Position numbers and translations under genes: made by a program. A stretch of 64,000 nucleotides of DNA, taken from assembly GCF_002157225.2 (NCBI RefSeq), contig NZ_CP020038.1, forward strand, positions 2,572,501 to 2,636,500. The letters run 5' to 3'. The stretch is from Agarilytica rhodophyticola. Lineage in GTDB: Bacteria; Pseudomonadota; Gammaproteobacteria; Pseudomonadales; Cellvibrionaceae. Below are positions 50,447 through 56,792 of this stretch, in pieces (the stretch's first letter is position 1; every line of letters starts with the position of its first letter). The notes below the pieces were generated by a model. The model saw only the letters and a program-made list of their open reading frames with translations, was not told the origin of the DNA and did not search any database.

Positions 50447-51114
50447 AGTCGTTTGCCGATTATTATGCATTAGCGAGCCTTCATAAAGGAGGCGAGCGAA
50501 TACTCAAAGCACTCTTGCCTAAGGCGTTGAGCGATGAGGCGCTCATTGCAAAAAGCGATGATGAGTTCTTGTCTAACATGAGCCGGCGTGTGTTCAGAGC
50601 AGGTTTGAAACACTCGATGGTGGATAAAAAGTGGCCTCAATTTGAGACTCTCTTTCACGGCTTTGACCCGTATTTCTGTGCGATGTTGAGTGAGGATGAT
50701 ATCGATACGTTGATGCAAGATAGCCGTATTATTCGCCATCGCGGCAAACTTAAGTCGATTCAGCACAATGCTCAGTTTGTCCGTGAAAAAGCTCAGGAAT
50801 ATGGTAGCTTCGGCCATTACCTATCTGCTTGGGGGGTGAGTGACACTGTCGATCTATGGTGGCAGTTGAAAAAGCAGGGCAAGCAGCTTGGTGGTAATTC
50901 AGGCCCGGCTTTTTTACGTATGGTGGGCAAAGACACGTTTTTATTAACGCGGGATGTTGTGGCAGTATTAATAAACGAAAACGTTATTGACCGCAGCCCC
51001 ACATCTAAGAAAGATATGTATGCAGCGCAGGAGGCGTTCATTTATTGGCACCAGCAGAGCGGACGCTCGCTATGTGAAATCAGCCGTGTGATTTCTTGTA
51101 CGGCTACATCGTAG
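50443..51114 (+). CDS. DNA-3-methyladenine glycosylase I-like protein
   Basis: A 223-residue protein of the Tag-type glycosylase superfamily, seen in IIRHRGKLKSIQHNA and in FDPYFCAMLSEDDIDTLMQDSRI. Unlike E. coli Tag it lacks the N-terminal RCxW zinc/nucleotide motif and the C-terminal His/Cys zinc ligands, so it belongs to a diverged branch and its substrate is uncertain. It is translationally coupled to msrB. Confidence 0.85.
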   Translation: MKSFADYYALASLHKGGERILKALLPKALSDEALIAKSDDEFLSNMSRRVFRAGLKHSMVDKKWPQFETLFHGFDPYFCAMLSEDDIDTLMQDSRIIRHRGKLKSIQHNAQFVREKAQEYGSFGHYLSAWGVSDTVDLWWQLKKQGKQLGGNSGPAFLRMVGKDTFLLTRDVVAVLINENVIDRSPTSKKDMYAAQEAFIYWHQQSGRSLCEISRVISCTATS

Positions 51115-51235
51115 CTTACTAAGCTGTCGCCATTGTTAATTTTAGTCATCGGCAACAGCTCGAAACACTGAACAACCCAGGGTAGGGATACAAACCTTTA
51201 CGCTAATACACATAAATATTTAGGAATCCAGGACC

Positions 51236-51949
51236 ATGATTTTTTCGAAAACACTTTTTTTTGGAGTGTGCATATGTTTTGTTTTAATGTTAGTTGGCAT
51301 TGTCGGGCAGCGATTTCAGATATTGCCTTTTAAAATAGCGTTTGGCGGCTTTGCACTCGCTCTTTTAGTGGCCGCATTGATCAGTCTCGTTAGCCTAGTG
51401 ATGACTTTACTTTCCTTTGGCGTTATTTCTGCAGAATATCGAAGTTTCATGGTGGGGGCATTTTTACTGGGCGTGCTTCCTTTAATTGTGATCGCAGGCA
51501 GGGTAGGGGCGGATTTAAAGGTGCCACGTATCCACGATATCTCAACCAACCTGGATAATAATATTGATTTTCTAAATGCTCATAACTTACGTGACAAAAC
51601 CCATAATAGCTTGAGCTTGCCGTCGCCAAAGGTGTTGGCAATGCATCGCTCTTTCTATTCGGACCTCAAACCTCTCATCGTCAATGACAACCCCCAGCAA
51701 GCCTACAGCAAAAGCCGCGAAATCATTACCTCCTTAGGATGGACGATTACCCATGAAGATAAGGATAAGTTGCAATTGGAAGCCATTGAAACAACTGCGA
51801 TGTTTGGTTTTATCGATGATATTGCTGTGCGTGTGAGTGCCAGTGAAGGGGGAAGTGTGATTGATTTGCGTTCGGTGTCTAGGGTTGGCGAAAGTGACTT
51901 AGGTGCTAATGCTAAAAGAATTAAGCGCTTCATAGACGCATACCAATAA
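51236..51949 (+). CDS. DUF1499-family membrane protein
   Basis: A 237-residue protein with three N-terminal membrane helices (about 7-25, 30-60 and 68-90) and a C-terminal soluble DUF1499 domain (about 130-235) with TAMFGFIDDIAVRV and IDLRSVSRVGESDLGANAKRI. The function is unknown. It is a single gene; the next gene is convergent. Confidence 0.88.
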   Translation: MIFSKTLFFGVCICFVLMLVGIVGQRFQILPFKIAFGGFALALLVAALISLVSLVMTLLSFGVISAEYRSFMVGAFLLGVLPLIVIAGRVGADLKVPRIHDISTNLDNNIDFLNAHNLRDKTHNSLSLPSPKVLAMHRSFYSDLKPLIVNDNPQQAYSKSREIITSLGWTITHEDKDKLQLEAIETTAMFGFIDDIAVRVSASEGGSVIDLRSVSRVGESDLGANAKRIKRFIDAYQ

Positions 51950-52004
51950 AAGGCAAGTCGAATGTCTATGGTAGTTTGGGGATGCCATGTTGTTTCAGCA
52001 GAAC

Positions 52005-52796
52005 CTAATCATAGACATTTTTCTTTTTCCACATATCATCATCATCGGAAAACTTCGCCCATTCGTCTTCCGTTTCCTGCTGGCTAGCCCCTTGTTGCTG
52101 GGTGGCTCCTTCTGCATCCATTTCTTCTTGAAATTTGACTTTAAGCTCCTCGACAGTCTCTTTAAGCTTCGTGATTCTCTTATTAAAACGATCTGTTTTA
52201 CCCGCTTTTGCGATAACCGATAGCGCCGTTTCGAAATAGTGGATCGCCAGCTTTGTCTTACCCGATTTCTTGGCGCGATTACCATTTAAGCAGTAGGAGT
52301 CTACTGTTACCTGGGTGACCATCTGTTTTATCTGGTTGCGAAAGTATTGCCCCTGATTTTTGGGTATTGTTTGTTTTTCCTCCAATTTGAAGACAAACTT
52401 ATGTAGCTCTTCAAGGCAGACTTTAACTTCTTTGATTTGTTGAGGGTTTTCCAGGCTTGGTGGGTCATTAGACTTAGCTTGGCGCTGATTTTCCGTCATC
52501 TGGGATTTAATTATCTGCAGATCCTGGATGTGCTGGTCTTCCTCTGGTTCAAGCATTGAAAGTTGCTCGTAGACATCTACCAAACTCTTTTGAACCAGGT
52601 TGACCAATTCTTTGCTTAGGAATCCATTAGGAAAACCGTTGAGCATATATTTAAACGTGCGTGAACGGGATTTCAGCGCTGCGAGCATCCTTGTTCGGTG
52701 TTCCTGTTTGTTTTTTACAGTTTGTTGCACAAAGGCGTAGCTGACGAGAACGCCTAGTAGGCAAACGATAGCAATGATGACGGTAACGGTAGACAT
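52005..52796 (-). CDS. Membrane-anchored coiled-coil protein, unknown function
   Basis: A 263-residue protein with one N-terminal membrane helix (about 5-24) and then mostly charged helices likely to form coiled coils; a TPR-like segment is around LAIHYFETALSVIAKAG. The C-terminus is acidic (DDDDMW). I do not recognise the family beyond a general conserved gammaproteobacterial protein. No enzymatic motif is visible. It lies just upstream of, and opposite to, the tRNA cluster. Confidence 0.78.
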   Translation of the reverse strand: MSTVTVIIAIVCLLGVLVSYAFVQQTVKNKQEHRTRMLAALKSRSRTFKYMLNGFPNGFLSKELVNLVQKSLVDVYEQLSMLEPEEDQHIQDLQIIKSQMTENQRQAKSNDPPSLENPQQIKEVKVCLEELHKFVFKLEEKQTIPKNQGQYFRNQIKQMVTQVTVDSYCLNGNRAKKSGKTKLAIHYFETALSVIAKAGKTDRFNKRITKLKETVEELKVKFQEEMDAEGATQQQGASQQETEDEWAKFSDDDDMWKKKNVYD

Positions 52797-52940
52797 AAGT
52801 TATCTAAGGTCAGAATTAGGACAGTATATAATCAAGGCTAGTCACTGTATGCTGCTTGTGCAAATACATGTGCCTCGAGTGTTGAAAAATGAGGCGAATT
52901 GTCTCTTATTTACCGATTTTGAAAAAACCTAAAGAATATA

Positions 52941-52969
52941 TTGACAGAAACTCAAGGGCTATCTAGAAT
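52941..52969 (+). promoter_or_regulatory. Sigma-70 promoter of the tRNA cluster
   Basis: TTGACA (52941-52946) and TAGAAT (52964-52969) are spaced by 17 bases. A GC-rich discriminator follows. It lies 30 bases before the first tRNA-Glu, as expected for a strong stable-RNA promoter. Confidence 0.8.
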
Positions 52970-52998
52970 GCGCCCCTCTTTGAGAGACACATGTTCTT

Positions 52999-53074
52999 GT
53001 CCCCTTCGTCTAGAGGCCTAGGACACCGCCCTTTCACGGCGGTAACAGGGGTTCGAATCCCCTAGGGGACGCCA
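52999..53074 (+). tRNA. tRNA-Glu (anticodon TTC), copy 1
   Basis: Seventy-six bases with an encoded CCA. The acceptor stem is GTCCCCT/AGGGGAC and the anticodon loop CTTTCAC carries TTC. The T arm is intact (GGTTCGAATCC). First gene of a duplicated Glu-Gly unit. Confidence 0.97.
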
Positions 53075-53183
53075 CTTCTCATTGGTGTGATAAGACCGGT
53101 GAGTTTATGTGAGTGGCGTTTGACAGGATCATTTTAGTGTAAATTAGCTAAATGCAGTGTCATCTGGAGAGTATAAAAAATGT

Positions 53184-53259
<76 letters not shown>

Positions 53260-53320
53260 TTTTTTCATCAGGTTATAGTTTCTTATTATTCTATAGAATT
53301 CCTAGTATTTGCCTGTTCTT

Positions 53321-53396
53321 GTCCCCTTCGTCTAGAGGCCTAGGACACCGCCCTTTCACGGCGGTAACAGGGGTTCGAATCCCCTAGGGGACGCCA
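53321..53396 (+). tRNA. tRNA-Glu (anticodon TTC), copy 2
   Basis: Identical in sequence to copy 1 as far as I can see, including the CCA. The upstream flank (TGTTCTT) is also repeated, which marks a tandem duplication. Confidence 0.97.
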
Positions 53397-53511
53397 CTTC
53401 CACTAGAGTGACAAGGCTGGTGGGCTTATCCAGGTGGCGTTTGACAAGACTTACTTAGGTAAATATTACGTAATAGAATGTAAATGGGATATATAGAATA
53501 GTAGTAACTAC

Positions 53512-53587
<76 letters not shown>

Positions 53588-53643
53588 TTTTTCATCACGT
53601 CATAGTGTCTTTTTATTCCTTCCTATCCTCTAGAATTATCGAC

Positions 53644-53669
53644 ATTTATCTGTTTTTACTCCCTTCATC
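53644..53669 (+). pseudogene. Decayed 5' part of a third tRNA-Glu copy
   Basis: Aligned to 53307-53332 (flank plus tRNA-Glu start), 19 of 26 bases match and all seven differences are transitions (C to T or G to A). The sequence before it also follows the region between unit 1 and unit 2. The rest of the tRNA cannot be recognised; a CCGCTCCAT fragment near 53712 resembles the tRNA-Gly 3' end. I read this as a dead third unit. Confidence 0.55.
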
Positions 53670-53937
53670 AGCATTGGCAAAAGTTGGCTCACCATAATTA
53701 CCATACATTGATCCGCTCCATCAGTATTAAACGCCAAGGTATTCTTTTTGACACCAAAATCAATAGGATAGTCTTTAAAAGATGTCTACTATTGCAGATA
53801 GCTTTTGACCCTTTTTTTAGAGCATCGCTACAGGCCGCATTTTACGTGGGGCTAAAATAAGGAAATAAAAAAAGGTGTTTTGGTCGAAAAGCGCAAAAGT
53901 TCTTTAATAATCAGATGCTTATAGCTATTTTTATATT
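53670..53937 (+). promoter_or_regulatory. CRISPR leader region
   Basis: AT-rich sequence directly before the first, perfect repeat, with no coding frame. The opposite end of the array has a degenerate repeat, so this is the leader side. It includes an IHF-like site at 53909-53921. Where the leader begins is not visible; the left part is probably remnant tRNA-unit DNA. Confidence 0.7.
53909..53921 (+). promoter_or_regulatory. Candidate IHF site in the CRISPR leader
   Basis: AATCAGATGCTTA fits the IHF consensus WATCAANNNNTTR with one mismatch and lies 16 bases before the first repeat. IHF bends leader DNA during spacer uptake in type I-E and I-F systems. This is a consensus match only. Confidence 0.5.
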
Positions 53938-55346
53938 GTTCACTGCCGTATAGGCAGCTTAGAAATTTGACATATCTCAATGCAGCCAAAAGATCTTGTT
54001 CACTGCCGTATAGGCAGCTTAGAAAACTCTAATGATATCATACCAGAACGTAACAAAGTTCACTGCCGTATAGGCAGCTTAGAAACGAAAGATAGTATTT
54101 CTTTACTTGGACATAAAGTTCACTGCCGTATAGGCAGCTTAGAAAAAACGCATCTATCTCTCCCTGGGGGGCTTCTAGTTCACTGCCGTATAGGCAGCTT
54201 AGAAATACACTATCACTATAATTTCTAAAATCATTTAGTTCACTGCCGTATAGGCAGCTTAGAAATCGTTGAGTATGAGTAAGTCTTCTCCGTCAGCGTT
54301 CACTGCCGTATAGGCAGCTTAGAAAAAGTTAGATAACAACCCTTACTTTCATCGTAAGTTCACTGCCGTATAGGCAGCTTAGAAAACTAGGAGGCATTGC
54401 GTTTAACCAGGGATATCGTTCACTGCCGTATAGGCAGCTTAGAAACGAGCTAGGAGGTTGATAACACGTAGCGCCTGGTTCACTGCCGTATAGGCAGCTT
54501 AGAAAACCGCGAGTTCCATTACGCGCCGTAAACTCTGGTTCACTGCCGTATAGGCAGCTTAGAAATATTCGTATGGGCAAAGTGCATTTAGCTCGTGGTT
54601 CACTGCCGTATAGGCAGCTTAGAAACCAAGTGCAAAAGAAATGAACATTACAGACCAAGTTCACTGCCGTATAGGCAGCTTAGAAACTATAAGAGTAAAG
54701 CTTCTATCAGGTTTAGATGTTCACTGCCGTATAGGCAGCTTAGAAATATTCTTACTCCTTCTTCTTCAGGTAATTCAAGTTCACTGCCGTATAGGCAGCT
54801 TAGAAATTTACGTTGTGTAGATCATTCAGATGATCGTGGTTCACTGCCGTATAGGCAGCTTAGAAATTTCTAAAGCGTTCCAATTTTCATGATTTACCGT
54901 TCACTGCCGTATAGGCAGCTTAGAAATTTCGCTGGCAACACCATCCAGCACTCACCATGTTCACTGCCGTATAGGCAGCTTAGAAATGACAAAGATGCGT
55001 CCTTCAAATCAGAATTTCGTTCACTGCCGTATAGGCAGCTTAGAAATGACAAAGATGCGTCCTTCAAATCAGAATTTCGTTCACTGCCGTATAGGCAGCT
55101 TAGAAATGACAAAGATGCGTCCTTCAAATCAGAATTTCGTTCACTGCCGTATAGGCAGCTTAGAAACAGCCAACAGAAAGTCGCATTATCAACGGTTTGT
55201 TCACTGCCGTATAGGCAGCTTAGAAAAAGTACGAGAGCCGTTATAAGTAGACTTAGCAGTTCACTGCCGTATAGGCAGCTTAGAAAAGTTGAAATTGACG
55301 ACGCAATGCTATACGCATGTTCACTGCCGTATAGGCAGCGAAGCAA
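53938..55346 (+). CRISPR. Type I-F CRISPR array, 24 repeats and 23 spacers
   Basis: Repeats are 28 bases, starting GTTCACTGCCG, with the hairpin CTGCC-GTATA-GGCAG and the end CTTAGAAA, the known type I-F (Csy4/Cas6f-cleaved) repeat. Twenty-three repeats look identical. The last one (55319-55346) keeps the first 20 bases but its 3' end has decayed, which marks the end away from the leader. Spacers are 32 bases, except spacer 12 (54626-54658) at 33. Spacers 18, 19 and 20 are identical. Transcription is expected on the plus strand. No cas gene is found anywhere in the window, so the array depends on Cas proteins encoded elsewhere or is an orphan. Apparent long frames over it (with a VHCRIGSLE-like repeat) are artefacts. 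Confidence 0.98.
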
Positions 55347-55360
55347 TTATGAGCTTTTAC

Positions 55361-55687
55361 TTAGTTGTACTCAATTGCATACAATTTACACCAGTCGTTG
55401 CTGCTGCCTGTCCAGATTTGACTATCGTGCCCGGAAACTTTGACTCGGGCTTTGGCATGATAAGCGGCGAGTATTGCACTAAGATTGGCTTCAAAGCCTG
55501 GGTCTGATTTTGCTATCCAATATCCGTAACATTTCTGAGCCGGGTCTTGAACGCTAAATACGACATCTCCACCCCCATGACTATTAAAAGAAATAAATCG
55601 GTTAATCGTTGTATTACTACTTTATTCAAGCTCAGCTTGCGCTGCCGCTGATAGCATAAGTAATGTCAAGATAAATAGTTTTCTCAT
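55361..55687 (-). pseudogene. Secreted small protein gene interrupted by a stop codon
   Basis: Read on the minus strand from ATG 55687, a signal peptide (MRKLFILTLLMLSAAAQA) is followed after ELE by an in-frame TAA (55622-55624). The same frame then stays open for 86 more codons to a TAA at 55361-55363. The second part looks like a real protein: it has Cys residues in AQKCYGYWIAKSDPGF and NDWCKLYAIEYN, an ILAAYHAKARVKVSG segment and Trp/Gly-rich turns. It resembles the small exported beta-rich proteins of unknown role common in marine gammaproteobacteria. There is no Met in the second part to restart translation. One changed base would restore a 108-residue protein. The gene stops 14 bases from the array's final repeat. 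Confidence 0.75.
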
Positions 55688-55924
55688 GTTCTTCTTTAGA
55701 TAGATAACTTTTAAAGATTAAATTCTACAATGCTTTGAGTTTTTAATACCTTCTGAAAAGTAATTGAAGGTTTAGCGGCGTGTATTTTACTTTATGTTGC
55801 TTTTCGTGTCAGTTATCTTAGTTGTATGATTTTTAAAATTTAAATGATGTATTCATTTATTTCTCGAGCAAATTTAGAGACGGATCATGTGAAAGCGGTC
55901 TATTCTTGAATAGAGAGGTGATGT

Positions 55925-56167
55925 ATGGATGACTCAAAACAAAAAGCCATGCTTAATGCGTTGTTAGAACAAAAAATTCCAAGTACTACCTGGAGTATTG
56001 ATCCTCTGGGTGATGTGTGGATGATAAATATTGTCACAGGCAAGGCGGAGATCATTATGCACTATTGCGAGATGGATGATGTGAGGCAAGAGTTGTTTGC
56101 CCAACAGATTATTGATGGTGTATTAGAGAATAAAAAAATATGTCGAATGACCAGCGGAAAAATTTAG
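55925..56167 (+). CDS. Small protein of unknown function, paralogue A
   Basis: An 80-residue soluble protein with GAGAGGTG upstream of its ATG. It contains GDVWMINIVTGKAEII, then HYCEMDD, a helix, and a late KKICRM. The gene at 56359-56610 shares the same order: G-x-VW-x-IN-x2-TG-x-A, CEM-x-D and a final CR. No signal peptide or membrane helix. I do not recognise the family. It lies 240 bases from the broken secreted-protein gene, after the CRISPR array, in accessory-looking DNA. Confidence 0.75.
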   Translation: MDDSKQKAMLNALLEQKIPSTTWSIDPLGDVWMINIVTGKAEIIMHYCEMDDVRQELFAQQIIDGVLENKKICRMTSGKI

Positions 56168-56358
56168 CACTTAGTTCTCTTTCCTATATGGCTATTTTGC
56201 TCATGACGCAATAAGTGTTAAAACCTCTATCTTAAATAAAAAACTGTAAATCTCTCGGTTCTTCTTTTACTGCTAAACAAGCACTAAATTTACTTTGTCA
56301 TCAAAAGCTGCGAACACCTTTGGTAAATCAGGTCTATTATTACCTAGAGGTATGTGTG

Positions 56359-56610
56359 ATGACAGAAGAAGACAATCTCATGACAAACCAAGCCGTTAGC
56401 GATCAAACTACTGATGCTCAAGCTATTGCTAAAACCACTCCTGCGGTGGATGTCAATGGCAATGTATGGCGGATCAACCACCTTACAGGTGAGGCTGTGG
56501 CGGTGGCACATATGTGCGAAATGTCGGATGAAGAACGCCTCAAACTCACTAATGAAATTGTTCAAAATATAGAAGAAGCGAAAGAAATGTGTAGAATCTT
56601 AGATGCATAG
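56359..56610 (+). CDS. Small protein of unknown function, paralogue B
   Basis: An 83-residue protein from the ATG at 56359, chosen because GAGGT lies a few bases upstream; the open frame could start earlier at a TTG (56320). It has an N-terminal Thr/Gln/Asp-rich stretch, then GNVWRINHLTGEAVAV, HMCEMSDEERLKL, and a final EMCRI. It shares its central pattern with paralogue A (56 kb), and the two Cys are at matching places. Likely duplicated genes with a common, unknown role. The neighbour downstream is a convergent lipoprotein gene. Confidence 0.75.
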   Translation: MTEEDNLMTNQAVSDQTTDAQAIAKTTPAVDVNGNVWRINHLTGEAVAVAHMCEMSDEERLKLTNEIVQNIEEAKEMCRILDA

Positions 56611-56792
56611 GACGAGTTTATTTATTTCATATACTTTTAGCTTTCTACTCATTAATTTCCTAATTCCAGTGTGTGTCTATTTATTTTTGTATGCCAGTTA
56701 TCTCAAACAACTAACTGCCTTATAGGGTCAGAAATTTATTGCTTCTGACCCTCGCTAGAGAAAATAGTTTATTGTTCTTCTAAGGGTTTTGT

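Noticed and set aside
53938-55346. CRISPR-associated Tn7-like transposon
   Set aside because: I-F-type repeats occur in such elements, but no tnsABC, tniQ or cas genes are in the window and no transposon ends were seen.
53980-55507. Open frames across the CRISPR array with repeated VHCRIGSLE or SLPYRQLRN on one strand and FLSCLYGSE on the other
   Set aside because: The repeats are translations of the 28-bp CRISPR repeat, whose 60-bp period keeps the frame open. The spacers differ and no real protein features occur.
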